Assembly (NCBI GenBank): GCA_949128115.1
Contig: OX421962.1
Span: 103,136,836-103,200,835 of the forward strand
Origin: Anaspis maculata
Taxonomy: Eukaryota > Arthropoda > Insecta > Coleoptera > Scraptiidae
DNA length: 64,000 bases
Reading direction: 5' to 3'
Shown: positions 21,237 to 31,810 of the stretch, one piece after another
How the letters are laid out: each line of letters starts with the position of its first letter
Numbering within the stretch: position 1 is the stretch's first letter
Program-made: the position numbers and the translations under genes
Notes under the pieces: generated by a model
What the model was told of the DNA's origin: nothing
The model's database searches: none
The model's input: the letters and a program-made list of their open reading frames with translations, nothing else

Positions 21237-21373
21237 TCAATTTGATCGCAAAGGAAGAGTGACGTATTCGCTGACAGGCACACATGGGAAGAACACGTCA
21301 AAGAAACCCCTGCGTATAGCCTGGTTGATTGCTGAAAGAATCCCTTCCCAAATGATCTGAACTAAATAAATAA
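21237..21373 (-). CDS. Possible last exon of an unrecognised minus-strand gene
   Basis: On the minus strand a strong pyrimidine tract and acceptor (TTTATTTATTTAG) is followed by an open stretch of about 42 codons. It begins QIIWEGILSAINQAIRRGFF and ends at TGA. Amino-acid content looks protein-like, but I do not recognise the family and found no partner exon between here and the IR gene. Confidence 0.2.
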
Positions 21374-21857
21374 AAGACAGGTGAGAGATAAATGAGTAGA
21401 GAAGTTTGAAGTTGGTCATACTTTTAGTAAGCAAACGGAAGTAAGAAGTATATATCTATAAAGCATTCGCTCGAAGGAGAGCAACGAGGCTTCAAGTTGA
21501 CATTATAGGGAGCTCCGAATAGAAGCTGCTGGTGTTTAAAGGAGGCTTCTGGGGCTTTACAATCGAATAAGTGCTATAATACAATAATACTTCATGAGAA
21601 CAAATTTCAAGGCTATTTTACTATGATATATATTTTTTGTTCTGTACGCACCTAGTTTGGTTAATAATTGAGTATCTATCGTGATGTATATGAAATTGGA
21701 TTGACTCAAGCAAAAAAATATAATATTTTATAATTTTTAATAATTCATAAAAGCAACGCCAGGTGATATGATCTGCGTGATATGAGGGATTGCTACACAT
21801 CGAATCTGATTGTGTTACGATTACCATTGATGAAAATCACAATATTTTCCGGAGGGT

Positions 21858-21865
21858 TATATAAA
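21858..21865 (+). promoter_or_regulatory. TATA box of the IR gene
   Basis: TATATAAA stands 65 bp before the ATG at 21930. Transcription would be expected about 30 bp downstream, near 21890, which leaves a 5' leader of about 40 bases. Confidence 0.5.
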
Positions 21866-21929
21866 GAATTCACTGATACGGCCCAAATACATATCAACGC
21901 TCCATTAGCCAAGGTGTCCAATTGACATC

Positions 21930-23681
21930 ATGATTTGGTTAATAATCAGCCAGTTCTTGCACACCTCTGCAAAAATTGAACTGAACACACAAAGCCCGAT
22001 GCTGGAAGGCTGCTTGGCTCAGATCTCCGAAAAATACTTCAACTGTGGCCAAATCGTCGTACATCAAACCAACGATTACACTTCGAAAGTCCAAAACAAA
22101 TACCTAATATCCACAAGCGAAGCCTCATCAATGCTAATTGAAACCAAAACGTTCAATGCAATCTACGAATACGAAACGTTGGATAAACTGAACGAAACCT
22201 TCGACGCGCTTTCCACAGATCCGATCATTTTCAATTCCAGAGGAAAGTACGTCATAATCGCTCAAGCCGGCAGCGATCTGATCGACATAGCGGACATTTT
22301 ATGGGGTTTTCGCTTGTACAAATCCGTGATTTTGCTGGAAAAGCAAAAGACGGTGCACGTGTACGAAATGAAATTCAAGAAATGCGGTCATGACATCGAA
22401 GTAAAGAGAGTTGACACTTGCAACGGAAGTGCGTTCAAGAGAAATCGAACGCTGTTCCAGCCAAATATGAAGCAACAATTCTATAATTGCCATTTGGGCG
22501 TAGTGGGTGCTAGATCATATACTTGGATCGAGTACGACGAGAACAATCAGAGCGCGGGGGTTTTCCCAAGGGCTTTGAATTTGTTTGCCGAAAAAAACGG
22601 GTTCGTCCTCGAATACCGTCCGCCAAAGCAAGCCTACACCGACGAGCTCCAGGATAGTTTCAGTTTTGAGACCGTCCATGACGACATAGAAAGCGGATAC
22701 GCCGACATCTTCTTGGCGCTCGCGAACAACTTGCCCTACCTCTACTTCGACATGACGTTCACTTTGTACGACGACAACTTGTACTGGATCGTCCCCAAAG
22801 CCGAGAAAATGCCTTACTGGAAAGCGGGGCTGAGAATCTTCTCGCCGTTCATCTGGATCGTTATCGGCGCGGTCGTTTTATTGACCAACGCTGTCTTCAT
22901 GGCCTTGGCCAAAACAACAGAAAGCGAATCGTATTTTAGAGACGTTGTTCGGAACTTTCTATATTTGTTGGCGGTGCTGATCGGATACCCCAACAGCGAA
23001 TTGCCGAGGAGTGACATACTGAAAATCGTACTGATGAACTTCACCTGCTTTTGCTTTTTCGTGAACACGGTCATCCAAGCGAAATTGTACAGCGTCTTCA
23101 CGGACCCGCTCTATGAAAACGACATCACGAATCTGGAAATGCTGATCGAAAGCGGCATGCCGACGATTTTCCCTGACGGTGCGGCCATTTTGTTCATAAA
23201 CACCGGACCGCTGAACGAATTCATTTTGGACCATTACATTACGTCGGAAAGAAATTTCGGAGATGACTTTTACGAAGCGATCGAGAAGAAAAATTTTGCG
23301 ACCATCACTGACACGGGCGTGCTGCTGATGCATCCCAACCTGAAGAAGACGGTCAACATCTTCGACATAGCCAAGTTTCAATCGGTAATGTACATGAGAA
23401 AACGTCACGAGCTTTTCGAGCTGATGCACAGGGAAATGAAGAGAATCGTCGAGCACGGCTTCATGGAGAAAATGGTGTCAGATGCTAAATGGGGATACAG
23501 TCTGAAGGATCAAGTGGATTCTGAGGAACAGGCTGTTCGGCTTTCACTGCAACATCTGCACTGGGCGTTCATAATCATGGCTGAGATGTATTCAGTTTCT
23601 GTTTTTGTATTCATCTTAGAAATAGCCTGGAGCAGGTTCCAAAAGTTCAAACAACGCGGTCGCTTGGCTTTTCTTCCGTGA
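21930..23681 (+). CDS. Divergent ionotropic receptor (IR), intronless
   Basis: The 583-residue protein starts with a short hydrophobic leader (MIWLIISQFL), consistent with a signal peptide. It then has an extracellular region with a ligand-binding S1 part around 185-300 (LGVVGARSYTWIEYDE...GVFPRALNLF). The channel region has helix M1 at about 304-328, a pore/re-entrant segment at about 341-355 (RNFLYLLAVLIGYPN), M2 at about 363-388, an S2 ligand-binding part, and M3 at about 545-568. This is the iGluR-derived layout of insect IRs, which serve in chemosensory neurons as ligand-gated cation channels. The sequence is divergent and the gene is single-exon, as in lineage-expanded tuning IRs rather than the IR8a/25a co-receptors. 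No frame break is visible, so it looks functional. The ligand is unknown. Confidence 0.87.
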   Translation: MIWLIISQFLHTSAKIELNTQSPMLEGCLAQISEKYFNCGQIVVHQTNDYTSKVQNKYLISTSEASSMLIETKTFNAIYEYETLDKLNETFDALSTDPIIFNSRGKYVIIAQAGSDLIDIADILWGFRLYKSVILLEKQKTVHVYEMKFKKCGHDIEVKRVDTCNGSAFKRNRTLFQPNMKQQFYNCHLGVVGARSYTWIEYDENNQSAGVFPRALNLFAEKNGFVLEYRPPKQAYTDELQDSFSFETVHDDIESGYADIFLALANNLPYLYFDMTFTLYDDNLYWIVPKAEKMPYWKAGLRIFSPFIWIVIGAVVLLTNAVFMALAKTTESESYFRDVVRNFLYLLAVLIGYPNSELPRSDILKIVLMNFTCFCFFVNTVIQAKLYSVFTDPLYENDITNLEMLIESGMPTIFPDGAAILFINTGPLNEFILDHYITSERNFGDDFYEAIEKKNFATITDTGVLLMHPNLKKTVNIFDIAKFQSVMYMRKRHELFELMHREMKRIVEHGFMEKMVSDAKWGYSLKDQVDSEEQAVRLSLQHLHWAFIIMAEMYSVSVFVFILEIAWSRFQKFKQRGRLAFLP

Positions 23682-24151
23682 TACTGCACAGAATTTTATC
23701 ACAGTAGGTGTTATAGGTGAGTTGGATACTGTGCATTCTGAGTGATGAACGCCAGTAGATAACGTCAACGAAAACAGAGTCTCCATTCGGATTTTATTTC
23801 AGAAACAGTATTTTTTATCAATGGGGTCTTATACAAAATCACAAAATACGACTTCATTGACGTAGGTCGATGCCTCAATATACAATAAAATTAACCACTA
23901 TCCACTTGAAGGAATATTTAAAACATCTTCGGCACCGATAAAGGAAATAGAGGTTCTGAAGGGTTAAGCGTATGTAGTCGAAGACGGAATTGGTTTTCAC
24001 ATGTTTATTCATCGGAGTCGAAATACAAGTGAACTAACTCTAAATTGTTATTCGTTTATTATCCTTGCACCGGACGTTGCTCCTTTGTCTAGTCCCTATA
24101 TTCGCTGAGTAGGTAAAATACCTACATTGCGAAAGTGCGTTACACGCGGTT
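23682..24151. other. IR 3' flank running into Gypsy-B LTR remnant
   Basis: ACAATAAAAT near 23880 may end the IR transcript. From somewhere near 24000 to 24151 the sequence probably continues the Gypsy-B LTR, because CGGTT at 24147-24151 is the target copy duplicated by the BEL/Pao insertion. The exact LTR end could not be set. Confidence 0.4.
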
Positions 24152-25029
24152 TGTTAGCGCGGTACACATAAAGACGGCAGCCTTCCGATGAAGGCTGCAT
24201 TAAAACAATAACTCTTGGATTAGGAAAGCAGCAAGCGACAGTCAGAAATAAAATTCACAACAACAATCAAAAACTTTAATGCAAAACAAAAGAAAAAAAA
24301 ACACAAACAGACAGAATTACAAAACAATAAAAAAAAAAAACAATGTGAATTAAATGAAATGAAAAATCCGAGTGGTTCTGATCGGGGGCAGATTCGCTGG
24401 CGCCGAGTGGCGTCGGGATCTTATTCGGTGGCAGCGTCGTCCTGGCGGAGTCCGAAGGCGGCGTCGTGGTGGATGGCCGTTCTGGTGGTGGATTTCCTTT
24501 TGAAATGCACGAGTGCCCGTGTTCGTCACCAAAATGGCGGACGAACGACTCGATCCCGTCCGAAACTGGAGCTTTGTGTGCGGCTGGCTGGTCCAAGCCG
24601 CTCCCCGGTGAAAGCGGTGAAAACTGCCGCTTTCTGGACTTGGAGATGCTGCAGAGATCCTCCAGGAGTCACTATCGGACGCGATGGGCCTTGGATGGGC
24701 TTCTGGTCGAGTACGAATGTACGCCGATGGCACGACAAGATGGCCGCGAGAACGATGACCAAAAAAAAGACGGCGTGGCTTCCCGCTCGACGTACGGAGA
24801 TCGACGCCGCTTCGAACGAAGCGGTAAAGGCACGAGCGGAAAGAAAGCCGAAGAATGCCGAAGACGGCCGAAGAAAGTGCTGGAGCTCGTTTACGCTTGC
24901 GCCTGACAGCCAAGTGCCAGGCACACCGAACAGGGGGTGAGGGGTGAGGACTTGGACGACACAGGGATATTTTGGGTTGCATACCCTCAGTGCACACGAA
25001 TGCAGTGTTCAATGAACGGGGCCGAGACA
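24152..25029 (-). repeat. 3' LTR of BEL/Pao element
   Basis: It equals 30597-31474 in length and, as far as read, in sequence. It is GC-rich for the region and open in several frames (up to 193 codons plus, 240 codons minus including flank). It lacks the 92-bp intron-like insert seen in the related solo LTR. Confidence 0.95.
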
Positions 25030-25041
25030 TACTCCCCACCA
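25030..25041 (-). other. Polypurine tract of BEL/Pao element
   Basis: On the minus strand GGTGGGGAGTA directly abuts the TGTCTCGG start of the 3' LTR. Confidence 0.65.
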
Positions 25042-25148
25042 AAATACCACTCGGGGTATTTTCAAAGTTCAAAAATTAATGAATTCAAACATGATACAAA
25101 AAGAAAGAGCATAGTGAAAACAATGACGGAAGTGAAAACACAGAATGC

Positions 25149-28100
25149 TCACTGTCCTGAAGGGAGGAGACAAAGTTTGACCATTGGGCGTCGCAGAACG
25201 TCGCGTTGAGTACGGACATCTGCGACACGACAAATGCCATCTTTGCCGGGGAAGAGTTTTGAAATTCTGCCTAACCTCCACTTCAGAGGGGGAGCGTTTT
25301 CGTCCTTGATGAGGACTAAAGACCCCACATCTGCGGATTCAAGGTGACGTGACTTGTGCCACTTGCCGCGTTGGTACAGCGTGTGTAGATATTCGTCGCG
25401 CCAACGCGCCCAGAAACGCTGTTGCATGGATTGGACCAACTGCCATCGCGACAACCTGCTGATCTTGAGGTGAGACAAATCTGGGTCAGGTGGGGCCGTT
25501 AACGGCTCGAGCGTCAAAAAATGACCAGGCGTCAATGGGCACAGATCATTTGGATCCGAGCTCAGCTCCGAAAGTGGCCGTGAGTTGAGCAACGCTTCAA
25601 CTTGGGTGACCAACGTGGTCAGCTCTTCAAAGGTGAGTATTTGATCACCTATCACGCGAGATAGATGAGTTTTGACAGCTTTTATGCCGCTTTCCCACAG
25701 CCCGCCAAAGTGGGGACTGGAGGGAGGAATGAAGCGCCAAGTGATGGCTTCGGATTCCGCGGCGAGTTGCATTGACGTCGTCAATTGCCTATGAGCTCCG
25801 ACAAAGTTTGTGCCATTGTCGCTATAGATGGTAGAGCAACGACCGCGCCGGGCAATGAATCTGTGCAAGGCGGCGAGGAAAGCATCTGTTGAGAGATCGG
25901 AGGCAACCTCGACGTGCAATGCCTTGGTGGCGAAGCACACGAAAAGACAGATGTACGCCTTCGTAGTTCTGACACCGCGAGCGCGTGACATGAGGATTGG
26001 AAAAGGGCCACCATAGTCGAGCCCGACGCAGCTAAAAGGTTTTAGCTGAGAAATTCGCGCCGAGGGGAGGTCGCCCATGGTGGGAGAAAAAGTTTGCGGC
26101 TTAGTCCGGAAGCACCGGTAACACGATGCAAGATAGTGCCGTACCGCGCGTCGCGTGGACAATATCCAAAAATTTTGCTGCAGGAGATAGCAGGTATTGT
26201 TGAGTCCCGGGTGGCAATGTCGGGAATGAACTTGTCGAATGACGAGTCCTGTCAAGACGTGACGAGATGGAAGAAGAGCAGGGTGTCTGGTTGCAAATGG
26301 CAGCTCATGACAATGCTTCAAACGTCCGCCGACGCGGAGAACATCGTCACGATCGAGAAAGGGTGAAAGTTTTCGAAAGGGTCTTGAACAGGGTTTGCCG
26401 TTGCGTAACGACGCGATTTCGACGGCAAATACCTTCTGCTGTACATGTTTGACAATGTACAACAAGGCAAAATGGAGTTCTGTATCCGAGAGAGGTCCTG
26501 TGAACTTCTCATCGGACTTGCATTTGCAGAACCGATAGAAATAGGCGACAGCGCCCTGAATCTTCCGTAAGGAGGATATGCGCAAAACGAGGTCGTCGAT
26601 GTCAATCGGCGGCGGCTGCGGCACACGCACGACCAAAGCGAGCTTTCGCTCTTCAGACGCAATGTCTGGGGAGGACACGGAGAATTTGTCATCCGGCCAT
26701 GTGTCATCCGCTGATGACAGAAAAGGTGGGCCAGACCACCAGAGGGAGCACGAAAGCATGTCTTCGGGAAACAATCCGCGCGAAGCTGGGTCGGCGGGAT
26801 TGTCCGATGTTGAGACATGTCTCCAACACTGAGGCGGGACACGCTGGTGAATATGCTCAACACGGTGAGCAACAAATGTTTTCCAGCGGTGCGAAGAGGA
26901 ACGCAGCCAGCTGAGAACAACCGTAGAATCGGTCCACGCAAATATGGCATCGAACTGTACGGTTCCTGCGAGCGCTGCAACGGTGAAGGCAACGAGATTG
27001 GAAAGTAGGACCGCTGCACACAATTCGAGACGGGGTACGGTCAGCAATTTGACTGGAGCCACCTTTGATTTGGCGGTTAGGAGACGAATGGTGGGAACAC
27101 CATTTCGAAGGTAACGAACGTACAACACGCTCGCGTACCCAGATTCAGATGCGTCGCAAAAGGTGTGCAACTGGCACCTGTCTGCAGGCGACGGAAAAGT
27201 ATGCCGTGGAATTTGCAACCGCGAAAGTAGCGATAGCTCGGATTGAAAACGCAACCACTGCTGACATACGATGTCTGGAGGGGTGTCGTCCCAATCAAGG
27301 CCAAGTTTCCATAACCGTTGGATTAAATGTTTGGCGAAGAATGCAACAGGGCACAGAAAGCCGAGCGGATCGTAAATCCGAGCCACCTCCGACAAGATGG
27401 ACCGTTTTGTGCACGGTAGTTCATTTGGATGAACCGTGAATGAAAAGGTGTCTGTTGCCGCTTGCCACTGGAGGCCAAGAATTTTTACAGTATCGTCAGC
27501 AACGTCACTGAAAGTGGACGGCTGAGTTCGATCGTGATCAAGTGGTATGTCTTGCAGCACATCAGGGTGATTGCTTGCCCACTTGCGCAATTCAAAGCAA
27601 CCCGATTTGAGCAGGTTGATTAGCTGCGTTTGCAATTCCCGTGCTGATTCCACGGAGTTCGCACCGCAAAGTAGATCGTCTACATACAAATTACGGCGAA
27701 TTGCCTGCGAAGCCAATGGAAACTTCGAGGCGCTTTGTTCTGCCAAGTGAAGCAACGTGCGAACCGCTAGAAACGGTGCCGAAGAAACACCATATGTAAT
27801 GGTGTTCAATTGGTACGTTTCAATGGGTCGATCAGGGGAGAAACGAAAGCGAATGAGTTGATACTTGCGATGTTCGGGCGAGATAAGTATCTGCCGATAC
27901 ATCTGACGGATGTCACAAGTAAAAACGATCGGCTCACACCGAAACTGCAGTAGCAAAGCTGCTATGTCCTGTTGTAACTTAGGACCGACGAGAAGCGTCT
28001 CGTTGAGAGATAAATGATTCGGCGCTTGCGCCGAAGCATCAAAAACGACGCGAATTTTCGGCTTGTCGTCTTCGATCTTGACGATCGGATGATGAGGGAT

Positions 28101-30377
28101 GTAATACGCCTCAGAATCTGGAGGTTCTGCGTCCAGCAAGGTCATGTGACCTAGGTCGAGGTAGTCGCGCATGAATGCTATGTACAGATCACGGAGTGTG
28201 TCCTGACGGACCAGGCGACGTTCGATAGCTAACCAACGGCGGTCAGCCATAGACCTGCAATGTTCAAAGGTGGGGGACTCCCTTTTGAAGGGAAGCGAAA
28301 CCCCAAAACGACCTGACGGACAACGGTAGACAGAGTCCCGGAAACAAATTTCTGCACGTTCATCATCTGGGGACAAACGTGTTTTGGACGATGGTGACGA
28401 GATTTCCTCTACTTCCCAAAATTTGTGCAGAGACTCGTCGATTCCAGTTGGAGTGCAAACCAAAAAGGAATGCAGAGGTTTTGACGGGGTTTGAAAGGGA
28501 CCGAGAAGAGCCCAGCCAAAAATGGTGTTTATGGCAACAGGCTGTGACGGACCTGACGAGACGATTCCCTCTTTCACGACTGACGGATAAACGTCGGCGC
28601 CCAACAACACTTGAATGGGGCCTGGCTTGAACCATGTGGGATCCGCCAGATTCGATAAGTTCAAGTGGAATTGATCCGGGTTCAAAGCGGTGTCTGGCAG
28701 ATTACCACAAATCCTGCGCAGGACAATTAACTCCAATTCAGGGATTGGGAGAGACTCATCATCAGCCTTGACCTGGCAAGTGACTGTGCCACACGTCGAA
28801 TTGGCGGGGGTGAGACCCAAGCCAAAAACGGGCACATTGTGATTTGATGGGGATAGACCCAATTTGCGCACGCAGGAGTCCAAAATAAACGATGCCTGAC
28901 TGGCAGGGTCTATGAGCGCACGGAGGCTTTGGTAGCCTCCCCACCGGTCACGAACGTGAACGATTGCCGTGGCCAACAAAACATGAGCTGCCTTGAGGCT
29001 TGAGGCGAGATTCGTCACCGAATTCGCGACATTTTCTGGAAGACCAGGGGAAACGATTTGCGGTAATTCAACTGGATTCGATAAAGAACTGGGTGACTCA
29101 TGACCTGCAGTTCTATGTGGCTTGGGGAAGTGCAGCAAGGTGTGATGCCTTGCGTGGCACTGCCGACACGAATACGACGATGGACATTTTGGAGCGCCGT
29201 GATTGGTGCTCAAGCAGTTGAGACAGAGCCTTTTCTGTTTGACCGCCAAATATCTGTCATTTGGGGACATTGACAGAAAAGTCTTGCACGCGGTGACTCT
29301 ATGACTTCTCGCCCCACAATGAGAACATGCTGACTCATGCGACGTCGCTGGGGCAGATGAAGTCTGAGACACCAACGTATGTGAGGCCCACGACTTGCGG
29401 CTGACCTCGGGCTTCACGGTAACGGTGTTTGCCCGTGTGGAGCGGGAGTTCGATTGCGTTTTAGAATTTAAGGCAGTTGCCTCGAAAGCCTTGCATTGGT
29501 CGAGCACGAAAGACTTGACGTCTTCGTATTTGGGGAAGGGGGTGCCAGCTGACTGCACCTCGAAACGTTTTCGCGTCGACTCATCGAGTTTCTGGAGCAG
29601 CATGCTCGACAGGGTGAAATCCCACAGGTCGATATGCGGATACTGCTCGAGCGCCACTAAATTTTCGTTGAACGTGTTCACAAGATGGCGAAGCGCTTGC
29701 GCGGAGTCAGATGTGACGGAGGAGGCGTTCATCATCGACTGCCAGTAAAAAGTGACTAGCACGCGGTCGTTCTGGTATCTCTCAACCAACGAGTCGAACG
29801 CAATTATGTAATTATCTCCCGTCAATGGCAGGTGTTTAACCATTGAGAGAGGCTCACCAGATAAAGACGAGATCAGATACTGAAACCGTTCAATATCTGA
29901 GAGAGACTGGTTTCTGTGTATTAACGCCGTGAATAGATCATAGTATGGTGGCCATGATTTTAACTTTCCGTCGAACAACGGCAACGCGATTTTTGGCAAT
30001 CGGACATTGCTCCGGCCTGTCTCGAACCAAGTTTGCGAGGCTTGGCGAGAGAGCGAGGAAGTCGGCTCTGAATTCGCAAACGAGGCTTTTACCGCAGCAA
30101 GTTTGCCATACAAGCTGTCTGCCCGGAGTGTACGTTCAAGAAATGTAGCCTTCTGCTCCTCGGAGGCACTGGGGAGAGGGGCAGTGTTGACCGTGCTCTT
30201 GAAACCGTTGTAAATTTCCGCCGCAATGTCAAACGTGGCTAAAAATGCCGGTTGGAGGCTTGGCTCGGTGGTAGCTGTGACGCCTTGTTCCAGAAGGGGC
30301 TCAAGGCGCGCAATAGCTATCGCGATGGACGATAAAGTTGCGTCCATTGTGTACGACACAAAGAAAAATGAAAACAA
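25149..30377 (-). CDS. gag-pol: BEL/Pao Gag-Pol polyprotein, 1742 residues
   Basis: A single ORF carries a Pao-type Gag (DUF1759-like, with LPKIALPLFDGKLKSWPPYY near residue 125), CCHC-type fingers around 350-415, and an aspartic protease domain (ALIDPASQASFIL, catalytic D490). The protease has DPA where DSG or DTG is usual. RT follows (KIRVVFDAS, then YVDD at 898-901), then a Pao-type RNase H (FCDASESGYAS). The integrase has an HHCC module and catalytic D1454, D1520 and E1562. No stop or shift breaks the frame. Gag and Pol are therefore one translation product, and the ratio must be set another way. The 5' leader is about 190 bp. Confidence 0.95.
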   Translation of the reverse strand: MFSFFFVSYTMDATLSSIAIAIARLEPLLEQGVTATTEPSLQPAFLATFDIAAEIYNGFKSTVNTAPLPSASEEQKATFLERTLRADSLYGKLAAVKASFANSEPTSSLSRQASQTWFETGRSNVRLPKIALPLFDGKLKSWPPYYDLFTALIHRNQSLSDIERFQYLISSLSGEPLSMVKHLPLTGDNYIIAFDSLVERYQNDRVLVTFYWQSMMNASSVTSDSAQALRHLVNTFNENLVALEQYPHIDLWDFTLSSMLLQKLDESTRKRFEVQSAGTPFPKYEDVKSFVLDQCKAFEATALNSKTQSNSRSTRANTVTVKPEVSRKSWASHTLVSQTSSAPATSHESACSHCGARSHRVTACKTFLSMSPNDRYLAVKQKRLCLNCLSTNHGAPKCPSSYSCRQCHARHHTLLHFPKPHRTAGHESPSSLSNPVELPQIVSPGLPENVANSVTNLASSLKAAHVLLATAIVHVRDRWGGYQSLRALIDPASQASFILDSCVRKLGLSPSNHNVPVFGLGLTPANSTCGTVTCQVKADDESLPIPELELIVLRRICGNLPDTALNPDQFHLNLSNLADPTWFKPGPIQVLLGADVYPSVVKEGIVSSGPSQPVAINTIFGWALLGPFQTPSKPLHSFLVCTPTGIDESLHKFWEVEEISSPSSKTRLSPDDERAEICFRDSVYRCPSGRFGVSLPFKRESPTFEHCRSMADRRWLAIERRLVRQDTLRDLYIAFMRDYLDLGHMTLLDAEPPDSEAYYIPHHPIVKIEDDKPKIRVVFDASAQAPNHLSLNETLLVGPKLQQDIAALLLQFRCEPIVFTCDIRQMYRQILISPEHRKYQLIRFRFSPDRPIETYQLNTITYGVSSAPFLAVRTLLHLAEQSASKFPLASQAIRRNLYVDDLLCGANSVESARELQTQLINLLKSGCFELRKWASNHPDVLQDIPLDHDRTQPSTFSDVADDTVKILGLQWQAATDTFSFTVHPNELPCTKRSILSEVARIYDPLGFLCPVAFFAKHLIQRLWKLGLDWDDTPPDIVCQQWLRFQSELSLLSRLQIPRHTFPSPADRCQLHTFCDASESGYASVLYVRYLRNGVPTIRLLTAKSKVAPVKLLTVPRLELCAAVLLSNLVAFTVAALAGTVQFDAIFAWTDSTVVLSWLRSSSHRWKTFVAHRVEHIHQRVPPQCWRHVSTSDNPADPASRGLFPEDMLSCSLWWSGPPFLSSADDTWPDDKFSVSSPDIASEERKLALVVRVPQPPPIDIDDLVLRISSLRKIQGAVAYFYRFCKCKSDEKFTGPLSDTELHFALLYIVKHVQQKVFAVEIASLRNGKPCSRPFRKLSPFLDRDDVLRVGGRLKHCHELPFATRHPALLPSRHVLTGLVIRQVHSRHCHPGLNNTCYLLQQNFWILSTRRAVRHYLASCYRCFRTKPQTFSPTMGDLPSARISQLKPFSCVGLDYGGPFPILMSRARGVRTTKAYICLFVCFATKALHVEVASDLSTDAFLAALHRFIARRGRCSTIYSDNGTNFVGAHRQLTTSMQLAAESEAITWRFIPPSSPHFGGLWESGIKAVKTHLSRVIGDQILTFEELTTLVTQVEALLNSRPLSELSSDPNDLCPLTPGHFLTLEPLTAPPDPDLSHLKISRLSRWQLVQSMQQRFWARWRDEYLHTLYQRGKWHKSRHLESADVGSLVLIKDENAPPLKWRLGRISKLFPGKDGICRVADVRTQRDVLRRPMVKLCLLPSGQ

Positions 30378-30570
30378 AGCAACTGACCCTTAGGTTGGCG
30401 TACCTGAATGGCGAACCCAACCCAGGTGAAAAAGTGCGAATGAGACGGGCGAAAAACGAATTGATCAACACGCCGGACCAACGCACAAGTGTCACGTGGG
30501 TTTGACCCGTGACTTTAAAGTTTCAATAGTGAGGTGAATTAAATTCCTGACTGTACCATGCTTAGCCTGT

Positions 30571-30589
30571 ATCCGGCTACGAAGGACCA
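30571..30589 (-). other. Primer-binding site of BEL/Pao element
   Basis: On the minus strand TGGTCCTTCGTAGCCGGAT starts 7 bases inside the 5' LTR. It begins with TGG, the complement of a tRNA CCA end, and best fits the 3' end of tRNA-Tyr as I recall it, with one extra base. Confidence 0.6.
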
Positions 30590-30596
30590 ATTTATA

Positions 30597-31474
30597 TGTT
30601 AGCGCGGTACACATAAAGACGGCAGCCTTCCGATGAAGGCTGCATTAAAACAATAACTCTTGGATTAGGAAAGCAGCAAGCGACAGTCAGAAATAAAATT
30701 CACAACAACAATCAAAAACTTTAATGCAAAACAAAAGAAAAAAAAACACAAACAGACAGAATTACAAAACAATAAAAAAAAAAAACAATGTGAATTAAAT
30801 GAAATGAAAAATCCGAGTGGTTCTGATCGGGGGCAGATTCGCTGGCGCCGAGTGGCGTCGGGATCTTATTCGGTGGCAGCGTCGTCCTGGCGGAGTCCGA
30901 AGGCGGCGTCGTGGTGGATGGCCGTTCTGGTGGTGGATTTCCTTTTGAAATGCACGAGTGCCCGTGTTCGTCACCAAAATGGCGGACGAACGACTCGATC
31001 CCGTCCGAAACTGGAGCTTTGTGTGCGGCTGGCTGGTCCAAGCCGCTCCCCGGTGAAAGCGGTGAAAACTGCCGCTTTCTGGACTTGGAGATGCTGCAGA
31101 GATCCTCCAGGAGTCACTATCGGACGCGATGGGCCTTGGATGGGCTTCTGGTCGAGTACGAATGTACGCCGATGGCACGACAAGATGGCCGCGAGAACGA
31201 TGACCAAAAAAAAGACGGCGTGGCTTCCCGCTCGACGTACGGAGATCGACGCCGCTTCGAACGAAGCGGTAAAGGCACGAGCGGAAAGAAAGCCGAAGAA
31301 TGCCGAAGACGGCCGAAGAAAGTGCTGGAGCTCGTTTACGCTTGCGCCTGACAGCCAAGTGCCAGGCACACCGAACAGGGGGTGAGGGGTGAGGACTTGG
31401 ACGACACAGGGATATTTTGGGTTGCATACCCTCAGTGCACACGAATGCAGTGTTCAATGAACGGGGCCGAGACA
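30597..31474 (-). repeat. 5' LTR of BEL/Pao element
   Basis: It holds the element promoter by position. It is 878 bp, matching the 3' LTR. Following its R/U5 side the element continues with the primer site at 30571-30589. Confidence 0.95.
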
Positions 31475-31516
31475 CGGTTTGTGTAATAAATAAGTGGTTA
31501 ATAATGGGGCACCACA
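31475..31516 (-). repeat. Start of Gypsy-B 3' LTR (rest left of 24152)
   Basis: On the minus strand an AAAAGGGGAGG purine tract is followed by TGTGGTGCCCC. After 42 bp the LTR is cut by the BEL/Pao insertion and should resume at 24151. Confidence 0.5.
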
Positions 31517-31810
31517 CCTCCCCTTTTGGGAGAATGATGCATACCTGAAAGGTTATGCATTATTTCCCCTGGCAATCAAATTAAAATAAGAAAATGAAAA
31601 AAAAATTGATAGCTTCACCTCATCAAAATTAAATTACATGTTTATGATAATAATTGAAAATTCGTACAAATATTTTACTATTATGTTGGTCCGGTACCGT
31701 AAAATAACCAAATATTGAAATAAGTGATGAATTTGACGAACAAAACAAAAAAAAATTAATAAATGCAGGCCCTGAAAAAAAAAGTACAGTAATGTATGAC
31801 TAAATATGTA

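Larger units (their letters stand above)
18900..21850. other. Intergenic region, no certain gene
   Basis: It holds a short inverted repeat around GACCACGGAAAA/TTTTCCGTGGTC (20539-20621), a GC-rich scrap near 20400-20490 ending CACTCAACGTGTTAA, and a small minisatellite at 20840-20945. A possible minus-strand terminal exon (21237-21373) is listed separately. No other coding signal is seen. Confidence 0.5.
24152..31474 (-). mobile_element. Complete BEL/Pao LTR retrotransposon, 7323 bp
   Basis: Two direct LTRs of 878 bp flank one long gag-pol ORF. LTR ends are TG...CA in element orientation (TGTCTCGG...GCTAACA). The 5-bp target duplication CGGTT is perfect at 24147-24151 and 31475-31479. I saw no difference between the two LTRs, so insertion is recent. 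Primer site and polypurine tract are in place. The element sits inside the 3' LTR of Gypsy-B. It has every part needed for retrotransposition except possible doubts about its protease motif. Confidence 0.95.

Noticed and set aside
24359..24940. 193- and 146-codon plus-strand ORFs in the BEL/Pao LTR (and again at 30804-31385)
   Set aside because: They are antisense frames of GC-rich LTR sequence, identical in both LTRs, with no known domain.
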